Shown: positions 47,881-57,572, counted from the stretch's first letter. The stretch is DNA of 64,000 nucleotides from Vreelandella piezotolerans (GCF_012427705.1 NZ_CP048602.1:1302001-1366000); one strand, 5' to 3'. Translations and numbers: made by a program. The notes: generated by a model not told the origin, from the sequence alone.

Positions 47881-50520
47881 ATGAACACGAATTATCGCAA
47901 GCCGCTACCGGGCGTTCTGGTAGAGGGCGAGCCGGTAGAGTTCTTCGATGCACGTCAGGCGGTCGAGGACATACAGCCCGGCGCCTATGCCACGCTGCCC
48001 TATACCTCACGGGTATTGGCCGAACAGTTGGTGCGTCGCTGCGACCCTGAGCTGCTTAGCGATGCGCTAAAACAGCTCATCGAGCGCAAGCAGGAGCTGG
48101 ACTTTCCCTGGTATCCGGCGCGGGTGGTGTGCCACGACATTCTCGGCCAGACGGCGCTGGTGGATCTGGCGGGGCTGCGTGACGCCATTGCCGAAAAAGG
48201 TGGCGACCCCGCCAAAGTGAATCCCGTGGTGCCTACCCAGCTCATCGTCGATCACTCCTTGGCGGTGGAGCACGCGGGGTTCGAGAAGGATGCCTTCGAG
48301 AAAAACCGTCAAGTGGAAGATCGTCGCAACGATGATCGCTTCCATTTCATCAACTGGACCAAGCTGGCGTTCGAGAACGTCGACGTGATTCCTCCCGGCA
48401 ACGGCATCATGCACCAGATCAATCTGGAGAAGATGTCGCCGGTGGTGCAGTGCCGCCCAGATGAACAAGGGTTGCGTATTGCTTATCCCGATACCTGCGT
48501 GGGCACCGATAGCCATACGCCCATGGTCGACGCGTTAGGCGTGATCTCCGTGGGTGTGGGTGGCTTAGAAGCCGAAAGCGTCATGCTGGGGCGCGCCTCC
48601 ATGATGCGCCTGCCGGACATCGTCGGTGTCGAGCTCACCGGTAAGCTACAGCCGGGCGTCACCGGCACCGACATGGTGCTGGCGATTACCGAGTTTCTGC
48701 GTAAAGAGCGGGTCGTGGGCGCTTATCTGGAGTTTTATGGCGAAGGGGCCGATGCGCTGACCGTGGGCGACCGTGCCACCATCTCCAATATGACACCGGA
48801 GTACGGTGCCACGGCGGCGATGTTCTACATCGATGATCAAACCATCGAGTACCTCAAGCTCACCGGGCGGGAAGACGAACAGGTGGCGCTGGTCGAAGCG
48901 TACGCCAAGCAGACCGGCCTATGGGCCGATAGTTTGACGACGGCCGAGTACGAGCGGGTACTCCGCTTCGATCTCTCCCGCGTGGCACGCACGTTGGCGG
49001 GCCCCTCGAACCCCCACGCCCATTTGCCGACCTCGGAGCTCGCCAAGCGCGGCATTGCCATCGATTTGGATAAAGCCCGAGCCGATGAACAGGCCGGGAA
49101 AATGCCGGATGGCGCCGTCATCATTGCCGCCATCACCAGCTGCACCAACACTTCCAATCCGCGCAATATGGTCGCGGCAGGGTTGATTGCCCGCAATGCC
49201 AACCGATTGGGGCTGACGCGCAAGCCGTGGGTGAAATCGTCCCTGGCGCCCGGCTCGAAAACCGTCAAGATGTACCTGGAAGAGGCGCACTTGATGGACG
49301 AGCTGGAAAACCTCGGCTTTGGCGTCGTGGCCTATGCCTGTACGACGTGTAACGGCATGTCGGGGGCGCTGGAGCCCAGCATTCAGCAGGAGATCATCGA
49401 CCGCGACTTGTACGCCACGGCGGTGCTGTCCGGTAACCGTAACTTCGATGGACGTATCCACCCCTACGCCAAACAGGCGTTCTTGGCCTCGCCGCCGCTG
49501 GTGGTGGCGTATGCCATTGCGGGCACGATCCGCTTCGATATCGAAAAAGACGTGTTGGGGTACGATCCTCAGGGGAATCCGGTCACGCTCAAAGACATCT
49601 GGCCCGACGATAGCGAAATCGACGCCATCGTAAAGTCGGCGGTGAAGCCCGAGCAATTCCGCCAAACCTATATCCCGATGTTCGACCTGGACAAGAGCGC
49701 GCGTACCAAGGTAAGCCCGCTGTACGAATGGCGGCCCCAAAGCACTTACATCCGCCGCCCGCCCTATTGGGAAGGCAACATGGCAAAAGAGCGTGGACTA
49801 AAAGGCATGCGTCCGCTAGCGATTTTGCCGGACAACATCACCACCGATCACCTGTCTCCCTCCAATGCCATCATGCTCGATAGTGCGGCGGGGGAGTATC
49901 TGCACAAGATGGGCCTGCCGGAGGAGGACTTCAACTCCTACGCCACCCACCGTGGCGACCACCTGACCGCCCAGCGGGCCACCCTGGCGAATCCAAAACT
50001 GTTCAACGAAATGGTCCACGATGAGCAGGGTAAGGTGCTGCAGGGGTCGCTGGCGCGGATCGAGCCGGAAGGCAAGGTGACTCGCATGTGGGAAGCCATC
50101 GAAACCTATATGGCACGTAAGCAGCCGCTCATCATCATTGCCGGGGCGGATTACGGGCAGGGCTCATCCCGTGACTGGGCGGCAAAAGGCGTTGCCCTTG
50201 CGGGGGTAGAGGCCATCGTCGCCGAGGGCTTTGAGCGTATTCACCGCACGAACTTGATCGGTATGGGTGTTATGCCGCTGCAGTTCGAGGAAGGGACCAC
50301 GCGGAAAACCCTAGAGTTGGACGGCACGGAAGTCTTCGATGTGGAAGGCACGCCCGAACCGCGCGCCATGCTCACCCTAGTCATTCACCGTACGAGTGGC
50401 AGCACCGAGCGCGTGCCAGTGGTTTGCCGATTGGATACGGCCGAAGAAGTGACCATCTATTCTGCCGGTGGCGTGCTGCAGCGTTTTGCTCAGGACTTTT
50501 TGGAATCCTCCGTTGCCTAG
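47881..50520 (+). CDS. acnD: Fe/S-dependent 2-methylcitrate dehydratase
   Basis: 879-residue aconitase-family enzyme dehydrating 2-methylcitrate to 2-methyl-trans-aconitate. Aconitase motifs: GTDSHTPMVDALGVISVG, a cluster ligand Cys in TSCTNTSNPRNM and two Cys in YACTTCNGMSG; swivel-domain active site GADYGQGSSRDWAAKG. AcnD rather than AcnA by context with PrpF. ATG at 47881 has AGAGG four bases upstream; a GTG at 47869 would add four residues. Together with PrpF it replaces PrpD. Confidence 0.94.
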   Translation: MNTNYRKPLPGVLVEGEPVEFFDARQAVEDIQPGAYATLPYTSRVLAEQLVRRCDPELLSDALKQLIERKQELDFPWYPARVVCHDILGQTALVDLAGLRDAIAEKGGDPAKVNPVVPTQLIVDHSLAVEHAGFEKDAFEKNRQVEDRRNDDRFHFINWTKLAFENVDVIPPGNGIMHQINLEKMSPVVQCRPDEQGLRIAYPDTCVGTDSHTPMVDALGVISVGVGGLEAESVMLGRASMMRLPDIVGVELTGKLQPGVTGTDMVLAITEFLRKERVVGAYLEFYGEGADALTVGDRATISNMTPEYGATAAMFYIDDQTIEYLKLTGREDEQVALVEAYAKQTGLWADSLTTAEYERVLRFDLSRVARTLAGPSNPHAHLPTSELAKRGIAIDLDKARADEQAGKMPDGAVIIAAITSCTNTSNPRNMVAAGLIARNANRLGLTRKPWVKSSLAPGSKTVKMYLEEAHLMDELENLGFGVVAYACTTCNGMSGALEPSIQQEIIDRDLYATAVLSGNRNFDGRIHPYAKQAFLASPPLVVAYAIAGTIRFDIEKDVLGYDPQGNPVTLKDIWPDDSEIDAIVKSAVKPEQFRQTYIPMFDLDKSARTKVSPLYEWRPQSTYIRRPPYWEGNMAKERGLKGMRPLAILPDNITTDHLSPSNAIMLDSAAGEYLHKMGLPEEDFNSYATHRGDHLTAQRATLANPKLFNEMVHDEQGKVLQGSLARIEPEGKVTRMWEAIETYMARKQPLIIIAGADYGQGSSRDWAAKGVALAGVEAIVAEGFERIHRTNLIGMGVMPLQFEEGTTRKTLELDGTEVFDVEGTPEPRAMLTLVIHRTSGSTERVPVVCRLDTAEEVTIYSAGGVLQRFAQDFLESSVA

Positions 50521-50557
50521 TCGTCTCAGCGCGATGGTAAGGGGGTGATGAATAGCG

Positions 50558-50583
50558 AATAGCCTGGCCGTAGCCAGGCTATT
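50558..50583 (+). other. Hairpin between acnD and prpF
   Basis: Perfect 11-base stem (50558-50568 with 50573-50583) with tetraloop CGTA, ending 17 bases before the prpF start. It is followed by GTTTAAG rather than a T run, so partial termination or mRNA stabilisation is likelier than full termination. Confidence 0.6.
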
Positions 50584-50599
50584 GTTTAAGAGGTGCATC

Positions 50600-51778
50600 A
50601 TGGCTCATCAAGCACAAATGCGTATTCCCGCCACCTATATGCGGGGCGGCACCAGTAAAGGGGTGTTTTTCACTTTGAGTGACCTGCCCACCGCCGCTCA
50701 GGTGCCGGGTGAAGCGCGCGATAAGCTGCTACTGCGCGTGATCGGTAGCCCCGATCCTTATGAAAAACAGATTGATGGCATGGGAGGAGCTACGTCCAGC
50801 ACCAGCAAAACGGTGATTCTCTCGAAGAGTGACTCGCCCGATCACGATGTGGATTACCTATTCGGCCAAGTCTCGATCGATAAACCCTTCGTGGACTGGA
50901 GCGGTAACTGCGGAAATCTATCCGCGGCGGTAGGGCCTTACTCTATCGCCAACGGCTTGGTCGATCCCGCCAAGGTGCCTCGAAACGGCATCGCGGAAGT
51001 GCGTATTTGGCAGGTCAATATTCAGAAAACCATCGTTGCCCAAGTACCCATGGCGGAGGGTGAGGTGCAAGAGACCGGTGATTTCGAGCTGGATGGCGTC
51101 ACCTTTCCTGCCGCAGAAATTCCCGTCGCGTTTATGGACCCGGCGGACGGAGAGGGAGCGATTTTCCCCACCGGCAGCGTGGTCGATGACCTAGAGGTGC
51201 CGGGCCTTGGTGTCCTGAAGGCGACGCTGATTAACGCGGGGATCCCGACCGTGTTCGTCAATGCCGAGGCGTTGGGTTACACCGGATGCGAACTGCAAGA
51301 CGCGATCAACGGGGACGCCAAGGCGCTGGCGATGTTCGAGACGATTCGTGCCCACGCGGCGGTTAAAATGGGGCTCATTCAGCGTGTGGAGGAGGCGGCT
51401 AGCCGCCAGCACACCCCGAAAGTCGCCTTTGTCGCGCCGGCCTCGAGCTATACCGCGTCAAGCGGTAAAGCCGTTCGTGTGGAGGATGTCGACCTGGTCG
51501 TACGAGCCCTATCGATGGGTAAACTGCACCATGCCATGATGGGCACAGCGGCGGTGGCGATTGGCGCAGCCGCGGCCATTCAAGGCACGTTAGTGAACCT
51601 GGCCGCAGGAGGCATCGAGCGCGAGGCGGTCACGTTTGGGCATCCGTCAGGTACCCTTCGAGTGGGAGCAAAAGCCAGCTTGGTTGATGGCCGTTGGCAA
51701 ATCGATCAGGCGTTGATGAGCCGCAGTGCCAGGGTATTGATGGAGGGTGAGGTCCGTATCCCCAGCGATACGTTCTGA
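50600..51778 (+). CDS. prpF: PrpF, 2-methylaconitate isomerase
   Basis: 392-residue protein of the PrpF family (diaminopimelate-epimerase-like fold), which isomerises 2-methyl-trans-aconitate to the cis form so that the AcnD pathway can proceed. Signatures: IPATYMRGGTSKGVFF at the N-terminus, DGMGGATSSTSKT, and DWSGNCGNLSAAVGPYSI. The ATG at 50600 has AAGAGGTG about six bases upstream; a start at 50582 is earlier but lacks one. Last gene of the operon. Confidence 0.94.
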   Translation: MAHQAQMRIPATYMRGGTSKGVFFTLSDLPTAAQVPGEARDKLLLRVIGSPDPYEKQIDGMGGATSSTSKTVILSKSDSPDHDVDYLFGQVSIDKPFVDWSGNCGNLSAAVGPYSIANGLVDPAKVPRNGIAEVRIWQVNIQKTIVAQVPMAEGEVQETGDFELDGVTFPAAEIPVAFMDPADGEGAIFPTGSVVDDLEVPGLGVLKATLINAGIPTVFVNAEALGYTGCELQDAINGDAKALAMFETIRAHAAVKMGLIQRVEEAASRQHTPKVAFVAPASSYTASSGKAVRVEDVDLVVRALSMGKLHHAMMGTAAVAIGAAAAIQGTLVNLAAGGIEREAVTFGHPSGTLRVGAKASLVDGRWQIDQALMSRSARVLMEGEVRIPSDTF

Positions 51779-51791
51779 TCGGTAGAGGTAG

Positions 51792-51826
51792 TCTGCCGCC
51801 GCTGGCTATCGTCAAGCGGCGGCAGA
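51792..51826. terminator. Hairpin between convergent prpF and comEA-like gene
   Basis: Perfect 12-base GC-rich stem (51792-51803 with 51815-51826), 11-base loop, 13 bases past the prpF stop. No T tract. Confidence 0.55.
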
Positions 51827-51844
51827 GCGCGGTGATGGCTCACG

Positions 51845-52129
51845 TTACTCTTCGAACGTGACCTGGTCGCGCATACGGTCTACCGTGGCAGGGCCAATGC
51901 CGCTCACCCGAGTGAGGTCATCGGCATTCGTAAAGGCGCCGTTGGTTTCGCGCTCTTCGATGATGGCGGCGGCGCGGCTTGGGCCGATGCCTGGTAATTC
52001 AGCTAACAGTTCTTCATCGGCGCTGTTGACGTTGATGGGAGCCACGGTTTGGGCAAATGCTGCACTGGAAAGTCCTAGGCTCAGACTGATGAGAAGTGCA
52101 ACGACAAAGCGTTTGACGGCTGTGTGCAT
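51845..52129 (-). CDS. ComEA-like helix-hairpin-helix DNA-binding protein
   Basis: 94-residue secreted protein: signal peptide (cleavage after AFA, residue 26) and a single ComEA-type HhH pair (INVNSADEELLAELPGIGPSRAAAIIEER and then VSGIGPATVDRM). Such short proteins bind double-stranded DNA in the periplasm and are competence factors in Vibrio and Pseudomonas relatives; competence is not shown here. Monocistronic. Confidence 0.9.
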   Translation of the reverse strand: MHTAVKRFVVALLISLSLGLSSAAFAQTVAPINVNSADEELLAELPGIGPSRAAAIIEERETNGAFTNADDLTRVSGIGPATVDRMRDQVTFEE

Positions 52130-52403
52130 GGTTCATGTCCCTTATTTGGTGCTTAGGTGCCAGCCACGTGCTCAACGTGATGGCGAGTAGTCGCGGTCAC
52201 CTTCATGGTCGCCGCCTTAATGAACTTAAACTTTTCAAAACGTAAGTGCTGTAAGCGATCAACGATAACTTTTGTAAGTCTTTCGCTACAGGGTAATGGC
52301 GAATCGCTTACACAGCTTATATGGCGAGGCTGGTACACTAGGCGCTTGCCCCTGCGTCCAAGACGTGATTTTTCAACAGCGTTCACGAACACGGAGTAAG
52401 CGC

Positions 52404-53105
52404 GTGTCCACCGATTCCCCACTGATTATTGCCCTCGATTACCCCTCGCTCGATGCGGCGCTCTGCATGGCCGACCAGCTCGACCCGGCTCGCTGTCGTG
52501 TCAAAGTCGGTAAAGAACTCTTTACGCGCAGTGGCCCTGCGGTGCTGGAAGCGCTTCACGGCCGTGGCTTCCAGGTATTTCTGGATCTTAAATTCCATGA
52601 TATTCCCAACACGGTGGCCAGTGCCGTTCAGGCGGCAGCGGAACAGGGGGTTTGGATGGTGAACGTACACGCATCGGGCGGGCGTAAAATGATGGAAACA
52701 GCCGCCAAACGGTTATCCGATCATCGACTCGCGACTCACTTGATCGCCGTCACAGTGTTAACCAGTATGGGCAAAGAGGATTTGGCGGAGGTGGGCTTAA
52801 CGGCAAGCCCTGCTGAGCATGTCATGCACTTGGCGGCTTTGACGCAGCAAAGTGGTTTGAACGGCGTCGTCTGTTCGGCCCAGGAGGCGGCCCAAATTCG
52901 TGCGAAGTGTGGCGAGGCGTTTTTGAAAGTCACCCCAGGCATACGGCCAAGCTTTGCTGCAGCGAACGATCAACAGCGCATCATGACACCCGCTGATGCG
53001 ATGCGCGCGGGCAGTACGCATTTGGTGATTGGTCGTCCGGTGACCCAGGCCGAGGATCCCATGGCAGCGTTGGCAGCCATCGAGGCCGAGCTTTCGGGCG
53101 TGTGA
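52404..53105 (+). CDS. pyrF: Orotidine 5'-phosphate decarboxylase
   Basis: 233-residue TIM-barrel enzyme of UMP synthesis. Catalytic Lys-Asp set in [18 protein letters not shown] and conserved VKVGKELF and VTPGIRP segments. The GTG at 52404 (protein [14 protein letters not shown]) has GGAG seven bases upstream; the open frame runs back to 52296, but that part lacks resemblance. The stop TGA directly abuts the lapB stop on the other strand (TGATCA). Confidence 0.94.
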   Translation: MSTDSPLIIALDYPSLDAALCMADQLDPARCRVKVGKELFTRSGPAVLEALHGRGFQVFLDLKFHDIPNTVASAVQAAAEQGVWMVNVHASGGRKMMETAAKRLSDHRLATHLIAVTVLTSMGKEDLAEVGLTASPAEHVMHLAALTQQSGLNGVVCSAQEAAQIRAKCGEAFLKVTPGIRPSFAAANDQQRIMTPADAMRAGSTHLVIGRPVTQAEDPMAALAAIEAELSGV

Positions 53106-54299
53106 TCACTCGCCCTCTACGCCGGTAATCGGTTTGATCGTTCCCCAGCGGCGACAGCTTGGGCACTGCCATGCCAAACTGTCGCTGCTAAAGCCGCAGC
53201 GGCGACAGCGTTGGCGGGGCCTCCCGCCCATCAGGGCCTTGGTGTGATGTTTGAGCAGCATCAAGCGTGTATCGGGCGTCTCTTTACCCATGAGGCGCTC
53301 GCTTTCCAAGTAAAGGTCTACCAGATAATCCAGTCCCCCCAAGCTAGGGGCTTCTGCTAGCCATTCGCCGGTGCGCTCGATAGCGCTGTCGACGCCATCT
53401 CGTTGATGTACCAGTGCGCCTAGTGCCACGATGACGCTAGTGTAGGGGGCTTCGCCTAATAGTTGGTAGAGGTGGGTTTCCAATCCAGCTAGGTCGTCGT
53501 GGCGTGCATAGGCGCGTTGCAAGGCTGGTAACATGGTCGGGATGTGAGCGATATCCTGTTGGGGAATATGGCTGAGACGTTCGATGGCTTTGGCGTATTG
53601 GCCATTGTCCATGTCCAGATCGGCAAGCATCAGCGTCGCACGTACACAACGCTCGTCTAGCTGTAGCGCTTTTTTGAGATGTTTACGTGCCAAAGCACGG
53701 CTGGATTGGTCGATCTCTTGCTGAGCAAGCTCGCATAGCCAGTGAGAGGCAGGTCGGCGCATGGCAGGCTGCTGTTTCATGAGCGGTTGAACGATTTCTA
53801 AGGCATCCTGCCACTCTTTTTCACGCTCGAGCAGGTCGATCAATAGTCGTTTAGCCTCCAGGCGCAGGTCCTCTTGGCTGGAGTGCTCCAGCAGTGCCCG
53901 CAGCAAACGCTGCGCTCTATCATGCACGCCCAGGGCGATGAAATCCCGTGCGAGTTCGAGCTGAACGATTTCATTGGTCGTGGTAGAGAGGGCGGGGCGG
54001 GCGAGCAGGTTTTGGTGGATGCCGACGGCTTTGTCCGCTTCACCCCGCGAGCGAAACAGCTTCCCCAAGGCAATGTGTGTCTCAACGGTTTCGCTGTTGA
54101 CATCTAGTGCATGGATGAACGTTTTGATGGCTTCGTCAGGCTGCTCGTTCAATAAGTAGTTCAGCCCGACGAAGTATTCTCTGGAGAGGCCCGGAGCGCG
54201 GGAGGGTCGCTGGGCGCGGCGGTGGGCGTAGCGAAAACCCAGGCCAAAGCCAATGGCTATGGCTGCCAAGAGAACGCCTAGCAGCACCGCATCCTGCAT
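53106..54299 (-). CDS. lapB: LapB (YciM), regulator of LpxC turnover
   Basis: 397-residue inner-membrane protein with one N-terminal transmembrane helix, about nine tetratricopeptide repeats (residues 38-360) and a rubredoxin-like C-terminus with two CxxC pairs (CRRCGFSSDSLAWQCPSC). In E. coli it guides FtsH to LpxC and so balances lipopolysaccharide synthesis. It immediately follows lapA (the ATG follows the lapA stop with no gap). The lapA-lapB order is conserved. Confidence 0.94.
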   Translation of the reverse strand: MQDAVLLGVLLAAIAIGFGLGFRYAHRRAQRPSRAPGLSREYFVGLNYLLNEQPDEAIKTFIHALDVNSETVETHIALGKLFRSRGEADKAVGIHQNLLARPALSTTTNEIVQLELARDFIALGVHDRAQRLLRALLEHSSQEDLRLEAKRLLIDLLEREKEWQDALEIVQPLMKQQPAMRRPASHWLCELAQQEIDQSSRALARKHLKKALQLDERCVRATLMLADLDMDNGQYAKAIERLSHIPQQDIAHIPTMLPALQRAYARHDDLAGLETHLYQLLGEAPYTSVIVALGALVHQRDGVDSAIERTGEWLAEAPSLGGLDYLVDLYLESERLMGKETPDTRLMLLKHHTKALMGGRPRQRCRRCGFSSDSLAWQCPSCRRWGTIKPITGVEGE

Positions 54300-54605
54300 T
54301 TAGGCAAGTTCCTTAAACCCCTGCGTACGTAAACGGTCTAGCTCTTTACGCTGCTGTTTGTTGTGGCGCTCGCTACGGGCGAGCTGCGCTTTTAGGCGGA
54401 CGTACACACCGAGCATGGCCAGCATGCCGACGATGACGCCAACCGCCAACGTGGCCAGCAACCACACCGATAGCGAGACCGGAGGCAGTTCGGCCCAGAT
54501 CAGGTTCAAGGGGATGGCCTGCTGATTATTGACGGCGAACAAAATGCCGACCAGCAGCACTACCAATAAAATGACGGCCAGAATCAGCCCTTTGATCCAA
54601 CGCAT
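54300..54605 (-). CDS. lapA: LapA (DUF1049) inner-membrane protein
   Basis: 101-residue protein with two transmembrane helices (about residues 6-26 and 43-66) and a basic coiled tail (RSERHNKQQRKELDRLRTQ). DUF1049/LapA family; partner of LapB in lipopolysaccharide assembly. Its stop abuts the lapB start. Lies downstream of ihfB as in E. coli. Confidence 0.88.
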   Translation of the reverse strand: MRWIKGLILAVILLVVLLVGILFAVNNQQAIPLNLIWAELPPVSLSVWLLATLAVGVIVGMLAMLGVYVRLKAQLARSERHNKQQRKELDRLRTQGFKELA

Positions 54606-54700
54606 GAGAGTTTCCTAGTCAGTGACATTCATGGTGCTATTGTGTCTGAGTCTCGGCACGGCGTCATCCCGCAGAAGGTCGGATACCGCTACTTTCGCGG

Positions 54701-54997
54701 TCAGTAGCCGAGCGCACGACTGGCGTCGACTTGCTCGCGCAACTCCTTGCCCGGTTTGAAATGCGGGACGTACTTGCCATCCAGGTCCACCGGGTCACCG
54801 GTTTTAGGATTGCGCCCTGTGCGCGGCTCGCGATAGTGAAGCGAGAAACTGCCAAAACCACGTATCTCCACTCGCCCTCCGTTGGCAAGCGCATCGGTCA
54901 TATCGTCCAAGATAATACGCACCGCCGTCTCGACTTCTTTGGCGGATAGCTCCGGTTGACGCATCGCAATTTGTTCGATTAATTCAGATTTGGTCAT
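54701..54997 (-). CDS. ihfB: Integration host factor subunit beta
   Basis: 98-residue HU-family DNA-bending protein, partner of IHF-alpha. The conserved arm [27 protein letters not shown] carries the proline that intercalates into DNA. The last residues (VDASRALGY) end at 54701. In E. coli rpsA lies just upstream; here that place is occupied by a divergent sdhE, so the linkage is broken. Confidence 0.95.
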   Translation of the reverse strand: MTKSELIEQIAMRQPELSAKEVETAVRIILDDMTDALANGGRVEIRGFGSFSLHYREPRTGRNPKTGDPVDLDGKYVPHFKPGKELREQVDASRALGY

Positions 54998-55152
54998 CGG
55001 TTGGCTCCCTGCGAACTTTAAAGGCCGTGACGCACATGCGACCTCGATAACATCGAAATCAGCATACTGCGCATAAACGCATAAAACAATTCAGATAAAA
55101 CAAGGTACTAGGTAAGTACAAAGCTGATTAACAGCATAGGCGATGCTCGGCG

Positions 55153-55181
55153 CTGGCGCGACCCTGCAGCTTCGGTATACT
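55153..55181 (+). promoter_or_regulatory. Candidate sdhE-ygfX promoter
   Basis: -35 CTGGCG (55153-55158), 17-base spacer, -10 TATACT (55176-55181), about 30 bases upstream of the sdhE start. Confidence 0.4.
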
Positions 55182-55215
55182 GGCCTTTCATTTCACTGAC
55201 TCGGAGAAGCGACCG

Positions 55216-55509
55216 TTGAGCGACGACACTTCCCCTGCTGCCGTTCTACGAAAGCGGCTTTACTGGCACTCCCGACGCGGTATGTGGGAGCTGGATCTGC
55301 TGTTGATTCCCTTTTTGGAGCAGCGATTCGACGCGCTAAGCGAACAGGAACAGCGCACCTACCAGCGCTTGATCGAAGAAGAGGATCAAGATCTGTTCGT
55401 GTGGTTGATGCATCGAGAATGGCCCGAAGACCCTGAGCTTCGCCATCTCGTCCAGATGATCGTCGAGCATGCTGAAACCACCGATAACGCTGCCTATCGT
55501 ACGCTCTAA
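55216..55509 (+). CDS. sdhE: SdhE, FAD assembly factor for succinate dehydrogenase
   Basis: 97-residue protein (YgfY/CptB family) that promotes covalent attachment of FAD to SdhA. The conserved RRGMWELD motif (residues 20-27) is present, followed by EDQDLFVWLMHREWPEDPELR. TTG start at 55216 with GGAG nine bases upstream. The ygfX start lies within its 3' end, as in E. coli. Confidence 0.92.
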   Translation: MSDDTSPAAVLRKRLYWHSRRGMWELDLLLIPFLEQRFDALSEQEQRTYQRLIEEEDQDLFVWLMHREWPEDPELRHLVQMIVEHAETTDNAAYRTL

Positions 55510-55867
55510 ATTAGCCGTTGGTGTTCAAGTTGCTTTGGTGCTGGGTTTGGCACTACTCACCGCTCGGGCATTAAGCGTCTGGGTGTCGTCAGGTATGCTC
55601 GTGATCAGCGTGTGGCTGATCGTTAGGGCTTATCGTACACAACGGTGTGGTGAGCTTCATCTGGTGCAAAACGGCAGTCAGTGGGAAGGTTACTGGCTGC
55701 AGAGCACGGGTGAGCCGGGCGTGAGATTAGGTGTAAGCTGTGACTACCTTGGGCCTTGGCTGGTCGGTCTGCGTATCGGTGCCCGGCGAATGTGGGTGTG
55801 GCCCGACTCATTGCCGAATGCCAGTCAGCGCGCATTGCGTCGCTGCTTTCATCGGCCGGGCCGCTGA
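55469..55867 (+). CDS. ygfX: YgfX (CptA)-like membrane protein
   Basis: 132-residue inner-membrane protein: two closely spaced hydrophobic segments near the N-terminus (about residues 12-50), then a soluble domain with GELHLVQNGSQWEGYWL. It pairs with SdhE in E. coli, where YgfX has also been described as the toxin CptA acting on FtsZ and MreB; toxicity is not evident from sequence. It overlaps sdhE by 41 bases, and an internal start is possible. It ends four bases from the convergent nadB stop. Confidence 0.8.
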   Translation: MLKPPITLPIVRSKLAVGVQVALVLGLALLTARALSVWVSSGMLVISVWLIVRAYRTQRCGELHLVQNGSQWEGYWLQSTGEPGVRLGVSCDYLGPWLVGLRIGARRMWVWPDSLPNASQRALRRCFHRPGR

Positions 55868-55871
55868 TCCT

Positions 55872-57458
55872 TTAGACCAGGTCATCTAGCTTTATCCACG
55901 ATGGCTGAGTATCCAGTGCGGGGCGCGGCCAATCCTTTGAGTAGTGCAACCCCCGTGATTCGTGGCGCTTTGCGGCGGCCATCACCGTCATTTTGGCCAA
56001 TGCCAGGGCCTGCTGGAAGCGAATGCTCTCTGGATGTGCCTTGGCGGATTCGTTCGACTCCCATTCATCGCTCAGAGCGGCTAACGCTCTGCGGGCAGCT
56101 TCTAGGCCTTGATCGCTCCGAACGATGGAAACATGTTGGCTCATGATGCTACGCATCGTGTGGCGATACCGGTCGAGCTGCTTAGCGTCAAAAGGGGCGT
56201 CTGGGGTTAAGGGAGGGGGGCTTACGGTTTCTTGCGTGACCGTCTCGCGTGCGTGCTTAGGGGACGCAAGGATGTGCTGCGCACAGCTTCTAGCATACAC
56301 CAAGCACTCTAGGAGTGAGTTACTGGCCATACGGTTGGCTCCGTGAAGGCCGGTGTAGGCGGTTTCTCCGATCGCGTAGAGGTTGGCGACCTGTGTGGCG
56401 CCCACGTGATCCGTTGCGACACCGCCGCAGCTATAGTGGGCGGCGGGAACAACGGGGATCGGCTGGCGCGTAATGTCGATTCCCCGTGAGGCGCAATGCG
56501 TCAAAATCGTGGGGAAGTGATGGCGTATGGCTGCCTGCCCGAGGTGACGAATGTCTAGCCAAACGTGCCCCAGTGTGCCTTGCTGAATGTGCGCGTCGAT
56601 GGCGCGCGCCACCACGTCTCGCGGGGCAAGTTCGGCGCGCGGGTCCAGGTCGGGCATGAAACGGTGGCCCGTCTCGTCGAGCAAATGTCCCCCTTCACCT
56701 CGTACTGCTTCGCTAATGAGGAAAGCCGGGCCGTGCGGGTCGTAAAGGCAGGTGGGGTGAAACTGCTGAAACTCGAGGTTGCAGAGCGAGGCGCCCAGCT
56801 CGGCTGCCATTATCATCCCTTCGCCGCTGCTGGGCGAAGGGGTGGTGGTGTGGCGATAGAGCCCACTCGCTCCGCCGGTCGCCAGTACCGTGTGTTGGGC
56901 GAAAAGCAATTGTCGCCGCTGGCTACTGTCGACGCCCTGGGCGCCAATGCAACGGCCCTTGGCATCTTGCAACAGGTTGACGATGGTGAGATCGCTGCGT
57001 TGGGTAATGCGTGGGTGCGCGGTGACGCTGCTGACCAGGGTATCGACGACGGCGCGGCCTGTTGCATCGTCGGCGTGAATGATGCGCCGCGCATTGTGCC
57101 CGCCTTCTCGGGTGAGGTGGTAGGGGTAGCGAGCCTGAGGGTCGGGGTCGAGGGTGAAAGGCACGCCCCTGTCGATGAGCCACTGAATGGCCTCAGGTCC
57201 GTGAGATACGGTAAAGCGAACGGCTTCTTCGTCGCACAGACCGTCGCCTGCAATCAGCGTGTCCCGTACATGATCATCCAGGCAATCATCTGGGGAAAGC
57301 ACCGCTGCGATGCCGCCTTGAGCCCAGCGACTGGCCCCTTGATCATCCTGTTTAGGACGAACCAGGGTAACGGACAAATGATCAGCAACTTCCAACGCCA
57401 AGGTTAGACCAGCGACACCGCCGCCAATAATCAATATGTCAGATGCTGGCGTGCTCAT
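55872..57458 (-). CDS. nadB: L-aspartate oxidase
   Basis: 528-residue flavoprotein that oxidises L-aspartate to iminoaspartate in NAD synthesis. FAD motif DILIIGGGVAGLTLALEVADH at the N-terminus, SRWAQGGIAAVLS, the flavin/substrate segment HTREGG-like (HLTREGGHNARRIIHADDATG), HPTCLYDPHGPAFLISEAVRGEG, and the C-terminal GLHGANRMASNSLLECLVYA. Monocistronic. Divergent from the tRNA cluster region. Confidence 0.95.
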   Translation of the reverse strand: MSTPASDILIIGGGVAGLTLALEVADHLSVTLVRPKQDDQGASRWAQGGIAAVLSPDDCLDDHVRDTLIAGDGLCDEEAVRFTVSHGPEAIQWLIDRGVPFTLDPDPQARYPYHLTREGGHNARRIIHADDATGRAVVDTLVSSVTAHPRITQRSDLTIVNLLQDAKGRCIGAQGVDSSQRRQLLFAQHTVLATGGASGLYRHTTTPSPSSGEGMIMAAELGASLCNLEFQQFHPTCLYDPHGPAFLISEAVRGEGGHLLDETGHRFMPDLDPRAELAPRDVVARAIDAHIQQGTLGHVWLDIRHLGQAAIRHHFPTILTHCASRGIDITRQPIPVVPAAHYSCGGVATDHVGATQVANLYAIGETAYTGLHGANRMASNSLLECLVYARSCAQHILASPKHARETVTQETVSPPPLTPDAPFDAKQLDRYRHTMRSIMSQHVSIVRSDQGLEAARRALAALSDEWESNESAKAHPESIRFQQALALAKMTVMAAAKRHESRGLHYSKDWPRPALDTQPSWIKLDDLV

Positions 57459-57572
57459 TTGGCCCGCTTCCTCTCTTTACGACAATAGTCAGGAGGGCAT
57501 GATAGCGTGACGTTTCGGACTAGGCGATGTGTTTGGTCAAAAAAACAGGGAGTTGGAGGGGAGGGGCAGATA

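Noticed and set aside
56565..57407. 280-residue plus-strand frame opposite nadB
   Set aside because: Antisense shadow of a full-length, motif-complete L-aspartate oxidase gene.
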